Shown: positions 16,058-25,047, numbered from the stretch's first letter. The stretch: DNA of 48,035 nucleotides from Acidimicrobiaceae bacterium (GCA_003140595.1 PLKG01000107.1:1-48035); one strand, 5' to 3'. Notes: generated by a model from the letters alone, not told the origin. Numbers and translations: made by a program.

Positions 16058-16894
16058 TCAGAACAGGCGCGAGAGCGTCACGGCTGCGGGATATACGAGG
16101 AACACGACGAACCCGATCATGAGCACGATCGCGGGGAGGAAGAGGCGCTCTGTTGTGGAATTCGCGCGGCCTTGGGCGTCGGCCATCTGGCGTCGGCGCA
16201 AGGAGGCTGACTTGGCACTGAGGCTGGAGCGGATGCGCGCTCCCTCGGTCCCGGCGAGGCGCACGCTGGCGGCGAGCTCCTCGAGTTCGTTCACACCGAG
16301 CTCGCTGCCGAGGCGTCCGAGACCGTCCCAGGGGGACCGGCCGGCGTGTCGCGCCCGGTCGAGAGCGCGCCGGATGCGGAGAAACGAGGGATCTCCTGCA
16401 AGCGAGCTAGCGGCGTCCAACGCGCTCTCGATTCCCATGCCGCCCGCCTGCGCCAGCGCGACCAATTCGAGCCAGCACGCAAGCGAGTGGACGAGATCTC
16501 GTCGCGCGGAACGTGCGGACCGCTCTACAAGCAGTGACGGCACGACCGCCCCGGCGAGTCCCGTGGCAAGGCAGACAAGGGGCCAGATCGATATCGGCAC
16601 TTGGACGCTCAGGCGTCCAAGTGCTGCGCATACGACCACGCCCCCCGAGGCGGCGGTGACCGTTGCGAGAGTGGTAGCCACGGCGAGTGATTCCTCCGAG
16701 CGGCCGAGGACGTTGAGGTCCTGGCCCAGGTGCCGAGAGGAACCGGAGAGACGGAGCAGCTTTGTCAGCCCGTAGCCGGTCCGCGCCGCCCACGTCGGCC
16801 GGGCCGGATCGGCACTGGCGCGTCGCATCAGGCCGCTCACAATCAGGGTCACGCCCAACCCGGCGCAGGTACCGAGCCCGACAAGCGGGTTCAC
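16058..16894 (-). CDS. tadC: Tad secretion inner-membrane protein TadC (T2SSF family)
   Basis: This is a polytopic platform protein of the Tad/Flp pilus machine. A membrane segment lies at the N-terminus, two more at about 75-120, and one at the C-terminus (LFLPAIVLMIGFVVFLVYPA). The cytoplasmic domain between them matches the type II secretion F pattern (WLELVALAQAGGMGIESALD, then ELEELAASVRLAGTEGARI). GTG 16894 overlaps the tadB stop (GTGA). The length of 278 aa is normal. Confidence 0.88.
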   Translation of the reverse strand: MNPLVGLGTCAGLGVTLIVSGLMRRASADPARPTWAARTGYGLTKLLRLSGSSRHLGQDLNVLGRSEESLAVATTLATVTAASGGVVVCAALGRLSVQVPISIWPLVCLATGLAGAVVPSLLVERSARSARRDLVHSLACWLELVALAQAGGMGIESALDAASSLAGDPSFLRIRRALDRARHAGRSPWDGLGRLGSELGVNELEELAASVRLAGTEGARIRSSLSAKSASLRRRQMADAQGRANSTTERLFLPAIVLMIGFVVFLVYPAAVTLSRLF

Positions 16895-17730
16895 GCGGCT
16901 GCCTCCGCGACGAGTAGGCGCGGTACCGGCCTCGACCTCACCAGGATCGCCATCAGCCAGAGCCCGAGGCCGAAGAGGGCGCCGACGACCACCAGCACGG
17001 CCTGGCCCTCCGTCGAGCGGTATGGCGCAAGGTATGAGTGGGCAAATAGGACCATGAGGCCCAAGAAGCCGAGCGAGAACCCCGTCACCGTCCGCACCGC
17101 GCTTGTTGCCGAAGCCCGGGAGGCTTCGACGCCCTGGCGCATTGCGACCTCTTCCCGGGTCGACTCGGCGAGCGCACCAAGAAGGTCGCCCAATCGATGC
17201 GCACGCTCGGTGGCAGCCATCAAGAGCGTGGCCACTACGACGTCGGCTGCCGGATCAGCCAGCTCATCGGCGAAGCTCTGCAACCCAGCAGTGAGAGCCG
17301 CTCCGCTGGTAAGCCGGTTCGCGAGAGCGCTCACCTCCTCGCGGATCGGTTGGGGACAGATCGCCGCAGTGGCGATCAGCGCCTGTGTGAGACCCGCGGC
17401 CCCGGCGAGGGTGTCCCGGAGCATCTCGGTCCACGATGCGATCGCCTCGATTCTCTCGATGACCTGGCCCGCTTGTCCTCGCCCGAGGCCGCGAAGGCCG
17501 AGAACGCCGAGAGCTCCGAGTGGGATCGCTACGGGCCAGCCCGTCACCACGTATGCGACGACCCCTGCTCCCGCGGCGACGGTGCCGTACCGCAGTCGCC
17601 GAGGCGTCAGAGCCGGACTGTGCGCAGGCCGAGGGACGCTGTCGATCGTGGTGCGGCTCAGGCCCGCGATGACTAGGCACAGTCCGGCACCTCCCACCGA
17701 GGCGACGAAGACGAGCAGTGCAGTCGTCAC
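16891..17730 (-). CDS. tadB: Tad secretion inner-membrane protein TadB (T2SSF family)
   Basis: This 279-aa integral membrane protein has N-terminal helices (ALLVFVASVGGAGLCLVI, then about 45-80) and two C-terminal helices (FSLGFLGLMVLFAHSYLA and LVVVGALFGLGLWLMAI). Its cytoplasmic T2SSF domain contains AIASWTEMLRDTLAGAAGL and ERAHRLGDLLGALAEST. It pairs with TadC to form the platform driven by the TadA ATPase. The GTG start overlaps the tadA stop by 4 nt. Confidence 0.88.
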   Translation of the reverse strand: MTTALLVFVASVGGAGLCLVIAGLSRTTIDSVPRPAHSPALTPRRLRYGTVAAGAGVVAYVVTGWPVAIPLGALGVLGLRGLGRGQAGQVIERIEAIASWTEMLRDTLAGAAGLTQALIATAAICPQPIREEVSALANRLTSGAALTAGLQSFADELADPAADVVVATLLMAATERAHRLGDLLGALAESTREEVAMRQGVEASRASATSAVRTVTGFSLGFLGLMVLFAHSYLAPYRSTEGQAVLVVVGALFGLGLWLMAILVRSRPVPRLLVAEAAA

Positions 17731-19163
17731 CAGACCCCGATCGGTTCTCGGACGGACGGGTCGTACCCATGCACCCGCAAGAGGGCGGCCGTGGCATCGC
17801 GAAGCGGTGCCGCAGGGACGGCACAGCCGTCGGGCCCGGGCTTCCAGACCTCGTTGGTGACGATGAGTGGGCCATCGGCACCGACGACTTCTCGCACCGA
17901 AGCCACGTGGCGTGTCAGTCGATACCGGTCGTGCCCGCCTCGATCGAAGGGGCCTGTCGTGGCTTTGGCGAACGGGCGCTCGACCGTGTCGAGATGGACG
18001 ACCAGGTGAATCGCGCCGGCTATGAGGAGGTTGGTCGCCTCGAGGGGAAGACGCTCGGGAGCTTGGATGGCGTAGGCCGCCAGGCGTCGGAAGACTCCCG
18101 CAGAGTCGTCGGCGTGGATCGTCGCCATGGAGCCTGACCGGCCCTGGCTCATCGCATTCAGCATCGGGACTACCTCGTCTCCTAGCACCTCTCCGACAAT
18201 GACGCGCGACGCGTTCATGCGCAGCGATCGGCGGACCAGCTGCGCCATGCCGATCGCCCCGACACCTTCTGTGTTTGCGAGTCGAGACTCCATCGCGACA
18301 GCGTCGGGGTGCCGGTCCACCTGGCGATCGAGACCGAGCTCGAGTGCCTGCTCGATGGTCACGATGCGTTCTTCGGGACTGATCTCGGCCGCGAGAGCCC
18401 GTAACAGCGTGGTCTTGCCGGAGTTCATGGCACCGGATATGAGGATGTTCCGCTTTGCCCGGACGGCCGCAGCGAGCATCCGGGCGAGATCCTCGTCGAG
18501 GGTCTCGAGTCCCACGAGGTCGTCCAGGCTGTGGTCGGAAAGGCGGTGCCGCCTGATGTCGATCACCGGCCGTGCCGTCACAGCCATCACAGCTGAGAGA
18601 CGGCTGCCGTCGGGGAGCCGGAGGTCGAGTTCCGGCTGTGCAGCGTCGAACCGCCGCTCTGACAGCCCGAAGCGTGCCGCGGCCGATCTGACCATGGCCA
18701 CGAGCTCGTCGTCGCTCTCGGCGATGGGCCCGTAGCAGAGCTTCTCCCCGTTGGCGAAGGTCACGAACGCCATCTCCGCGCCGTTCACGTCGATGTTCTC
18801 GACCGAGTCGTCGTCGATGAAGACCTGCAGCAGGCCAAGGCCGAAGAGCATCGCGAGAACGAGCTCGACGAGCATCCTCTCGTCGAGCGCCGGCAGGGGA
18901 TCGCGGCCGCGGGCCATCAGCGCCACCGACTCCCGGTCGAGGAGGTCCAGGACGAGGTCACGGACGGCTGTACGGCTGGTTTGAGCAGCCGCCGGGTTGG
19001 CGCCGCCGAGTCCGTCCACACGCTCCGGAGCCGTCGCCAGGAGCTCGGCGACGCTCGCTCGTAAAGAGCGCGCCTTGTCGACGAGCGCCTTGTCGAGCTG
19101 GGCCCGCGCCAGCGGCGGGCCCACCGCCGGCCAGCCTGCGGGCTCGATCTCGGCGAAGTTCAT
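17727..19163 (-). CDS. tadA: Tad pilus ATPase TadA/CpaF
   Basis: This type II/IV secretion hexameric ATPase powers Flp pilus assembly. Walker A is GAMNSGKTTLLRAL, the Walker B region is ASRVIVGEVLGDEVVPML, and GRSGSMATIHADD is the conserved His-box. The N-terminal domain (about 1-180) has the CpaF layout ending in RRFDAAQPELDLRLPDGSRL. The length of 478 aa is typical. The ATG overlaps the cpaB stop in an ATGA junction. A C-terminal tail of about 70 residues beyond the ATPase core (VVGADGPLIVTNEVW and following) is also family-like. Confidence 0.93.
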   Translation of the reverse strand: MNFAEIEPAGWPAVGPPLARAQLDKALVDKARSLRASVAELLATAPERVDGLGGANPAAAQTSRTAVRDLVLDLLDRESVALMARGRDPLPALDERMLVELVLAMLFGLGLLQVFIDDDSVENIDVNGAEMAFVTFANGEKLCYGPIAESDDELVAMVRSAAARFGLSERRFDAAQPELDLRLPDGSRLSAVMAVTARPVIDIRRHRLSDHSLDDLVGLETLDEDLARMLAAAVRAKRNILISGAMNSGKTTLLRALAAEISPEERIVTIEQALELGLDRQVDRHPDAVAMESRLANTEGVGAIGMAQLVRRSLRMNASRVIVGEVLGDEVVPMLNAMSQGRSGSMATIHADDSAGVFRRLAAYAIQAPERLPLEATNLLIAGAIHLVVHLDTVERPFAKATTGPFDRGGHDRYRLTRHVASVREVVGADGPLIVTNEVWKPGPDGCAVPAAPLRDATAALLRVHGYDPSVREPIGVW

Positions 19164-20011
19164 TTCGATGCTCCGGTGCTGTCGGACCCGCCGATCACTG
19201 CCAGGCTGACGTTTCCGACGGCACTCGCGGCAGTCACGGCGGCCGCGGCAGCTTGGGGGACTTCGAGTGTCGCGAGTAGCGACGTCGACTGAGAGACGGT
19301 CAGATCCGACGAGCCGCTTGGCGCCGAAATCGAGATCACCGTGGCCTTGGTCAGGATCGAGCCCGGTGGACCGGTCGGCGACGGCACCGAGCCCGCGATG
19401 GCGGAACCATTGGCGGAACTAGGCGTGACAGCACTCGACGAGAGGTTTGCCGGCGAGGTGTCGGTTGCGCCCGAGGTCCCGGACAGCACGACGAGGACGC
19501 GCTGTCCGGCGGCGAGACCAGTGGGCATCTCATCGACAGCGAGGCTCGTTCCCACCAGGGCGACCCCAGCCGGGAGTCCGTGCTTCGAAGTCAGGTCGCC
19601 CGGTACAACAAGCGAACCCGGCTCGAGATCCTCGCTGACGCGGCGGCCGAGCACTTGTCCGGCGTCTCGGAGCGGTATCGCGTCGAGCCCGGCGACGGGG
19701 GAGATCGAGACGGTTACGAGATCGGACGGGGTGACGCTCATCCCGGCAGGGATGAGATGTGCGATGGCCAGGAACTCCACCGGCTTCGGCCCCCGGTTTG
19801 CGACCGTGGCTCCTGCGGCTGCGCAAACCAGCACAATGAGCGCCCCTCCGGCTGCCAGCGCCGGCCGGCGCCGGCTACGCCCCTCTTTCGGTCCCCGTAG
19901 GTGTCCTCGGTCGAGCAGCGGGGATTTCGGGAAAGGGCGTGACCCGACGCGCCCGCGGGGGACGTTGCGGCCGGGCAGTGAGCGGTCAGGGGACGCCGTT
20001 GAAAGTGGCAT
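19160..20011 (-). CDS. cpaB: CpaB/RcpC-like pilus protein with SAF domain
   Basis: The start ATG 20011 gives 283 aa; the frame upstream is unlikely coding. A basic cytoplasmic tail leads to one membrane helix (about 51-72, ALAAGGALIVLVCAAAGATV). A SAF domain (about 78-140) follows, with VEFLAIAHLIPAGMSVTPSD and GRRVSEDLEPGSLV. A Ser/Thr/Pro-rich linker and a small C-terminal domain follow. CpaB-type proteins are periplasmic or surface-side parts of the Tad apparatus. It is the first gene of the minus-strand operon and diverges from the SIMPL gene, with 194 bp between. Confidence 0.82.
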   Translation of the reverse strand: MPLSTASPDRSLPGRNVPRGRVGSRPFPKSPLLDRGHLRGPKEGRSRRRPALAAGGALIVLVCAAAGATVANRGPKPVEFLAIAHLIPAGMSVTPSDLVTVSISPVAGLDAIPLRDAGQVLGRRVSEDLEPGSLVVPGDLTSKHGLPAGVALVGTSLAVDEMPTGLAAGQRVLVVLSGTSGATDTSPANLSSSAVTPSSANGSAIAGSVPSPTGPPGSILTKATVISISAPSGSSDLTVSQSTSLLATLEVPQAAAAAVTAASAVGNVSLAVIGGSDSTGASK

Positions 20012-20205
20012 AGCGTGATCGTGGAGCAGCCACGTACCGGCCCACCTACCGGTTGGCCGGCGAGCGCCCGAGGGCGATCCCACCTCGTATGGACACGGAC
20101 TGGGGTAATGAGGTGACGTCCCGCGTACGCGAATCGGCCACCCCTGCGCTTTGCAACATTGGACCCTCAGCGGGAGGGTCGAGCCTTCACCCAAGGAGCG
20201 TCCAC

Positions 20206-21111
20206 GTGAACGAAGACAGAGATAACGACCGACAGCCTGGATCGGGGGGCCCGGCGCAGGAATCACCGAATGCTGGGTTGCAGGCAACAGTTGCTGACGC
20301 GAACGTCGCCACGTCTCGCAAGCTCGGTCACAGCTTCACCGCCCGCGCACTAGGCGTCGTCGGTGTCACTGCGCTCGTCGTCGTGGGGTCGATTCTGGGC
20401 GCGGCCGCTCTGAGTGGCGCGAGCTCGTCCGCGCGGCCCACCAACCTCAAGACAGTACTGACCGCATCGCACGATGCTTCGACAACCTCGCCGGCAACGA
20501 TCACAGTCACAGGCACCGGCGAAGTGGAAGGCACTCCCGACACCGCCATTTTCGACATCGGCGTGACCACGACCGCGCGCACCGCCGTCGAGGCACTCGG
20601 GCAGAACAACACCCAAGTGGCAACTCTCGAGCAGTCTCTGGAACAGAACGGAGTCCTGCTGAAGAACATGCAGACGAGCTCGCTCAATCTCTCCGCGAAC
20701 ACCAACTCGAAGGGCAAGGTCAAGAACTTCACCGCTGATGACGAGCTCACCGTCACGATGACCAACCTCGCGAACCTCGGGGCAGCCATTGACGCGGCAG
20801 TGACCGCGACTGGCAACGGAGTGACGCTGGACGGTATTTCCTTCTCGATCTCGAACCAGTCGGCACTGCTCGCCGCGGCACGCGCCCAGGCGATGCAGGC
20901 GGCGCACACCGAGGCAACTCAGGTTGCAGCTGGTGGGGGATTGGTACTCGGTCCGATCGTGTCGATCACCGATCAGGAGAACGCCGGCCAGTACGTGTAC
21001 TACAACCAGTCCGCTCCTGTTGCGAGCGGCGCGGCTGTGCCGGTGCAACCCGGTCAGCAGCAGATCTCGGTCCAGGTGACCGTCGTCTACCAACTCGTCG
21101 CATCTTCCTGA
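20206..21111 (+). CDS. SIMPL-domain (DUF541) membrane-anchored protein
   Basis: GTG 20206 is chosen because AAGGAG lies 8 nt upstream; it gives 301 aa. The N-terminal 40 residues are polar. A membrane helix (about 47-70, ALGVVGVTALVVVGSILGAA) acts as signal anchor. The SIMPL domain (about 97-300) starts ITVTGTGEVEGTPDTA and contains LLKNMQTSSLNLSANTN and LAAARAQAMQAAHTEAT. SIMPL proteins are extracytoplasmic and of poorly defined role, often linked to envelope stress or outer-structure stability. It diverges from the Tad operon and precedes a sigma/anti-sigma-like pair. Confidence 0.85.
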   Translation: MNEDRDNDRQPGSGGPAQESPNAGLQATVADANVATSRKLGHSFTARALGVVGVTALVVVGSILGAAALSGASSSARPTNLKTVLTASHDASTTSPATITVTGTGEVEGTPDTAIFDIGVTTTARTAVEALGQNNTQVATLEQSLEQNGVLLKNMQTSSLNLSANTNSKGKVKNFTADDELTVTMTNLANLGAAIDAAVTATGNGVTLDGISFSISNQSALLAAARAQAMQAAHTEATQVAAGGGLVLGPIVSITDQENAGQYVYYNQSAPVASGAAVPVQPGQQQISVQVTVVYQLVASS

Positions 21112-21254
21112 GCACGCACGGCCACGGCTCACGCGACACCCGCGCTGGCTGCCGCGACGCCCATATGGTGTCGTGGCAGTCGGTCCTGGCCGCCCCTGTG
21201 TCACCTTCGATCGCACCGACGTCAGGCAGAAGCGGGTCGTCCGACCGCCTGCTT

Positions 21255-21287
21255 GAAACTGCGCGTGCGCGAAACTGCCTCCTCGTC
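21255..21287 (+). promoter_or_regulatory. Tandem GAAACT boxes before the anti-sigma/sigma operon
   Basis: GAAACT occurs at 21255-21260 and 21271-21276, and CGTC at 21284-21287, just upstream of GTG 21304. GAAAC resembles the -35 element and CGTC the -10 element of many ECF promoters. The spacing (8 or 24 nt) does not fit the usual 16-18 nt, so this is only a candidate autoregulatory site. Confidence 0.25.
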
Positions 21288-21303
21288 GCTTTGAAAGGAC
21301 GTC

Positions 21304-22506
21304 GTGGACGGTCCTGATCTCTCCCATCTTCTCGATGACGCAAACTCCGAGCGGCCGTCCAAGGACGTGCTCGACGGCATTATCCGCCGCCGCCGACGGC
21401 TGCAGGCTCGTCGGGCCCGTACCGCGGCGACTCTCGGCCTCGTAATTGCGCTCGCAGGCGCAGGTGTGGGCATCGGTCTCAGCCGTCGGGGTGGGACGAC
21501 GCTGTCGGCGCTTCCCAGACAACCGACGCACGCGCCGTCCATCTCCAAGAACATGTCGACGATGGCCCCAGTTGCCGCTAGCCCTGGCAGCGCTCCGGAG
21601 GGACTCGGTTGGGTCAGCTCGGGATCCGGTGCGCCGACTTCGACGCGGGTGCCCACGCCACCGGGCGAGGCCACCTCAGGCCGTGAGATCTCAGGCCGCC
21701 TGCAGGCAACGAGCGCTTTGTCCGCGTCGGGCTCGTCTTTATGCAGCTCGTGGAACTGCTCGCTGTACTCGGCCTACGCTTCGACCGGCAAGGTTCGGCT
21801 ACAGCGGCTCATCACTCGCACTAGCGACGGCGTCAGCGTCCGTGCGTTCACCGCAATGTGGGCCACGGCACCATTCGAGCTCGTCCCGACCTCATCGGGA
21901 TCGACAGCGACCGAATCGGGCTCCTCGGTTCCCAAACTCCCCGCGCGACCGTTGTCCATGAGCTGTGCGGTCACCCGGGCCCTCGTGGTCGAGGTGTCCG
22001 ACGCTGGTGCGGTCGGCGTCGTCACCGTGCCGCTCGGGCCGTCGCTCGATCGCCCGATCAATGTGCTGTCTGACCAGGTAATCGGTGTGGCGGAACGGTC
22101 GCCGATCGCAGTCGTGGTGGCTCATGTGACGGCCCAGACGGTCAGCGTGCGTGCCGGGTTTTCGGGTGGGAGCAAGGACGAGATGACCGTCGTCGACCAG
22201 TGGGCGGTTCTCGTCCACAAGCTGGCGACGACTAAGGCTGGCGGGACCGGGAGCCAGGGCAGCGCGTCACCGGGTCAAGCAACGGTGTACGCGCTGTCCG
22301 GCACCGGGACAGGCCTCGAACAAGCCGAACTGCCCGGGTCCGGGTCGTTGGCCATGGCAGTTCAAGCCTGCCCGGATCCGGCGGGCGGGACTCAGGAGGT
22401 TCCGGGATCGAGCTCGTCGGGTTCCCCCGGCTCGACTAGCTCAGCCTCGACGGGTTCCCCCAGCTCCCAGGCACCGGCCGCCTCCGCCAAGCACACCGGC
22501 GGCTAG
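21304..22506 (+). CDS. Single-pass membrane protein, candidate anti-sigma factor (400 aa)
   Basis: GTG 21304 follows AAAGGA by 4 nt. Residues 1-38 are cytoplasmic and end in a run of Arg (IIRRRRRLQARRAR). A membrane helix spans about 41-60 (AATLGLVIALAGAGVGIGLS). The remaining 330 residues are extracytoplasmic, with a Ser/Gly/Pro-rich spacer, a beta-rich middle with a CSSWNC pair, and a low-complexity Ser/Gly/Pro tail. No known domain is recognised. The layout (short inner tail, one helix, large outer domain) next to an ECF sigma factor 27 nt downstream suggests an anti-sigma factor, although the cytoplasmic part is short and lacks a zinc motif. Confidence 0.65.
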   Translation: MDGPDLSHLLDDANSERPSKDVLDGIIRRRRRLQARRARTAATLGLVIALAGAGVGIGLSRRGGTTLSALPRQPTHAPSISKNMSTMAPVAASPGSAPEGLGWVSSGSGAPTSTRVPTPPGEATSGREISGRLQATSALSASGSSLCSSWNCSLYSAYASTGKVRLQRLITRTSDGVSVRAFTAMWATAPFELVPTSSGSTATESGSSVPKLPARPLSMSCAVTRALVVEVSDAGAVGVVTVPLGPSLDRPINVLSDQVIGVAERSPIAVVVAHVTAQTVSVRAGFSGGSKDEMTVVDQWAVLVHKLATTKAGGTGSQGSASPGQATVYALSGTGTGLEQAELPGSGSLAMAVQACPDPAGGTQEVPGSSSSGSPGSTSSASTGSPSSQAPAASAKHTGG

Positions 22507-22533
22507 AGCGCTTCGCGACCGGGAGCCGTCCCG

Positions 22534-23049
22534 GTGGGACAGACTGTCGTCATCGAAGACGAACCCAAGAGCGATGTAGCCGGGGACTTTGTCACCGTCT
22601 ACGAGGCGCACTATCCGCGTCTCGTACGCGCGCTCGAAATCGGCGGCCTGGATCGGCCCGCTGCCGAGGACGTGGCGCAGGAGGCATTTGCCCGCACTCT
22701 CGGTCACTGGCGCCGCGTGCGCCTTGGGACAAACCCACCCGGATACGTCTACCGGACGGCGTTCCGGCTCTCGCGCAGCCATTGGAAGCAGGAGTACCCG
22801 CTGGAGACCGAACAGGCCTCCCGTGGAGACACTGCAGCCGAGGCCGTGTCCAATCTTGAACTTGAAGCCGCGCTCAGCCACATGCCGGCGCGCCGACGAG
22901 CCTGCGCAACGCTTTGCTTTGTGGTTGGGCTGACACCAAAGGAGGCGGCGCGCTCGCTCGGGATCGCCGAGGGCACCGTGCGCAAGCAGCTGGGCCTCGC
23001 GAGAGACGACCTCAGGTACCTGGTCGAGGAGCCGAAAATGCCCTCTTAG
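22534..23049 (+). CDS. ECF-family RNA polymerase sigma factor (171 aa)
   Basis: GTG start at 22534. Region 2 covers about 17-85, with FVTVYEAHYPRLVRALEI, AEDVAQEAFARTLGHW and PPGYVYRTAFRLSRSHW. Region 4 covers about 112-165 (LEAALSHMPARRRACATL, GLTPKEAARSLGIAEGTVRKQLGLA in two blocks), with a clear helix-turn-helix. There is no region 3, as expected for ECF. The length is normal. It is co-transcribed with the upstream membrane protein, in the order regulator-then-sigma, the reverse of most pairs. Confidence 0.88.
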   Translation: MGQTVVIEDEPKSDVAGDFVTVYEAHYPRLVRALEIGGLDRPAAEDVAQEAFARTLGHWRRVRLGTNPPGYVYRTAFRLSRSHWKQEYPLETEQASRGDTAAEAVSNLELEAALSHMPARRRACATLCFVVGLTPKEAARSLGIAEGTVRKQLGLARDDLRYLVEEPKMPS

Positions 23050-23115
23050 ACAGGGGCGACGGCGCGACGGGAGCCCGGTGGGGCGCGATTGGGTAGTGCC
23101 TGCTCGGCGGCGGAA

Positions 23116-23124
23116 TGCTAAAGT
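23116..23124 (+). promoter_or_regulatory. Extended -10 promoter of the rimP operon
   Basis: TGCTAAAGT provides an extended TGN plus the -10 hexamer TAAAGT (23119-23124), about 100 nt before rimP. No good -35 lies at 17 nt; a TTGGGT lies 24 nt upstream. Transcription would start near 23131, just ahead of the hairpin at 23161. Confidence 0.45.
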
Positions 23125-23160
23125 CTGTCGAACCGTTCGATTGATATGCAGAAGGCGTGG

Positions 23161-23184
23161 ACGTGGGCGGCTGCCCACGTTTTG
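23161..23184 (+). terminator. Hairpin with T-run in the rimP-nusA leader (attenuator candidate)
   Basis: This is a perfect 8-bp inverted repeat, ACGTGGGC, loop GGCT, GCCCACGT, followed by TTTTGTCATTT, in which the first T is shared with the stem. It looks like an intrinsic terminator. It lies downstream of the predicted promoter and 41 nt before rimP, so it is better placed to act as an attenuator of rimP-nusA than as the end of the sigma gene. Known rimP leaders and NusA autoregulation make this reasonable. Confidence 0.6.
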
Positions 23185-23224
23185 TCATTTCTGGAGCAGG
23201 TGGGTAACGAAGGAGGCTGCGGCG

Positions 23225-23794
23225 ATGGGGACGTCAGACGACGTGGAGCGCGTCGCCGCGCCCTTGCTTCAGACAGCTGGCCTCGACCTTGTGGACGTCG
23301 AGTTCCGATCGGGCAACATCGTAGTGACCGTCGACCGCGAGGGTGGAATCGACCTGGACACGCTCGCATCCATGAGCAGAGCGATCTCGGCTGCGATAGA
23401 CCGTGAGGGCGTAGGCCCGCCGAGCCGGTACGAGCTCGAAGTCTCGAGCCCCGGCCTGGAGAGACGGCTCCGCCGGCCCGAGCACTTCCGTCGGTTCGTC
23501 GGCCACCAGATCTCACTTCGGACCGTGCCCGGGGTCGACGGGGAGCGGAGACTCGAGGGTGAGCTTGCCTCAGCCGACGACCACGGCATCGTCGTGACTG
23601 CGCCCGGGTTGGTCGACGACGGCCGTCGCCTCGCTTATGGCGACATCGAACGAGCCCACACGATCTTCGACTGGAGGGCGGCGTTGGCGCGTACGCCCTC
23701 GCCGACAGCCCGCAGCGAGCGGCGCCGGGATGCCAAGGCGCCACCAGCGGGAGACCCTGACAGCGCCCAGAGAGAGATGGCGGACACCCTATGA
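23225..23794 (+). CDS. rimP: Ribosome maturation factor RimP
   Basis: RimP assists late maturation of the 30S subunit. ATG 23225 is chosen because AAGGAGG lies about 9 nt upstream and the frame before it is not RimP-like; it gives 189 aa. The N-terminal domain has DDVERVAAPLLQTAGLDLVD and EFRSGNIVVTVDREGG. The signature YELEVSSPGLERRLRRPEHF lies at about 77-96. The Sm-like C-terminal domain ends in DIERAHTIFDW, and a basic tail of about 35 residues follows. It overlaps nusA by 4 nt (ATGA). Confidence 0.93.
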   Translation: MGTSDDVERVAAPLLQTAGLDLVDVEFRSGNIVVTVDREGGIDLDTLASMSRAISAAIDREGVGPPSRYELEVSSPGLERRLRRPEHFRRFVGHQISLRTVPGVDGERRLEGELASADDHGIVVTAPGLVDDGRRLAYGDIERAHTIFDWRAALARTPSPTARSERRRDAKAPPAGDPDSAQREMADTL

Positions 23795-25047
23795 GCTCGA
23801 CGAACTTCGACCTCCTGGAGGCGCTCCAGCAGATAGCCGTGGAGAAGGGCATCGCTATCGACACGCTGTTCGACGCGCTCGCCAATGCGCTCGTGGCCGC
23901 CTACAAGCGCCTTCCGCAGGCCGCCGAGGAGGCTGTTGTCACCATCGACCCGGACTCCGGAGAGATTCGCGTATACGGCCAGGAGCTCGACGAAGAGGGA
24001 AACGTCACGCGCGAGTGGGACGACACGCCAGATGACTTCGGCCGCATCGCAGCCCAGGCGGCGCGTCAGGTGATCTTGCAGCGCATCCGCGAAGCCGAGC
24101 GCGACCGCAAGTACGAGGAGTACGCAGGCCGCGAGGGTGACATCGTCACCGGGATCATCCAGCAGAGCGACAACCGCTACACCCTCCTCGACCTCGGCAA
24201 GGTCGAGGCCCTGCTGCCTCAGGCAGAGCAGGTCCCCTACGAGCGCTACGACCACGGTGCTCGCCTCAAGGCCTACATCGTCGAGGTCCGCAAGACGAGC
24301 AAGGGTCCTCAGATCGTCGTTTCGCGCAGCCATCCGGGCCTGATCAAGCGCCTCTTTGAGCTCGAGGTGCCTGAGATCTCGAACGGAGTCGTCGAGATCA
24401 AGGCGTGTGCGCGTGAGCCCGGCCATCGGACCAAGATCGCTGTCTGGTCCAACGACGCCAACGTTGATCCTGTCGGGGCCTGTGTGGGCGCGCGGGGCGC
24501 GCGTGTGCGTATGGTCACCACCGAGCTCCGCGGCGAGAAGGTCGACATCGTGCCGTTCTCCGATGACCCGGCCGAGTTCGTGTCCCGAGCGCTCCAGCCG
24601 GCCAAGGTGAAAGAGGTCCTCCTCGACGAGGATCGCGGCCGCGCGACCGTGATCGTCCACGACTACCAGCTGTCGCTTGCAATCGGCAAGGAGGGCCAGA
24701 ACGCCCGCCTGGCCGCGCGCCTGACGGGATGGCATATCGACATCAAGAGCGAGTCCGAGGCAGCCGCCGAGGAAACCCATTACGCCGAGGGCGAGTGGGC
24801 CGAGGGCGAGTGGGTCGAGCAGTCGGGCGAGATGGTCTGGAAGCCTGCCGAAGGTGGCGAGACGCTGTCGGCCGAGGCTTGGGCGGCGGGAGAGACGACA
24901 GAGGCTGAAGCACAAGCGGGGACAACCGAAGTAGCAGTGGTCGAAGTTGCCGTGGAAATCGTTGCCGAGCCAGCCGAGACCGACGACCTCCTCTCACCTC
25001 CCGGTGCGGAGCCAGACGCGGCAGCAGAAGAAGGGCCGGTCCCGTAG
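23791..25047 (+). CDS. nusA: Transcription termination/antitermination factor NusA
   Basis: NusA binds RNA polymerase and nascent RNA and modulates pausing, termination and antitermination. The N-terminal domain (1-125) starts [20 protein letters not shown]. The S1 domain has [22 protein letters not shown]1 carries [14 protein letters not shown] and KH2 carries [19 protein letters not shown]. The core ends near residue 330. A tail of about 85 residues is acidic and Trp/Glu-rich with imperfect repeats ([13 protein letters not shown]), so the 418 aa exceed typical actinobacterial NusA. The stop TAG forms GTAG with the possible ylxR start. Confidence 0.95.
   Translation: MSSTNFDLLEALQQIAVEKGIAIDTLFDALANALVAAYKRLPQAAEEAVVTIDPDSGEIRVYGQELDEEGNVTREWDDTPDDFGRIAAQAARQVILQRIREAERDRKYEEYAGREGDIVTGIIQQSDNRYTLLDLGKVEALLPQAEQVPYERYDHGARLKAYIVEVRKTSKGPQIVVSRSHPGLIKRLFELEVPEISNGVVEIKACAREPGHRTKIAVWSNDANVDPVGACVGARGARVRMVTTELRGEKVDIVPFSDDPAEFVSRALQPAKVKEVLLDEDRGRATVIVHDYQLSLAIGKEGQNARLAARLTGWHIDIKSESEAAAEETHYAEGEWAEGEWVEQSGEMVWKPAEGGETLSAEAWAAGETTEAEAQAGTTEVAVVEVAVEIVAEPAETDDLLSPPGAEPDAAAEEGPVP

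Noticed and set aside
23635-24915. 426-aa minus-strand ORF opposite rimP and nusA
   Set aside because: The plus strand encodes unmistakable NusA; long antisense frames are expected at this GC content.
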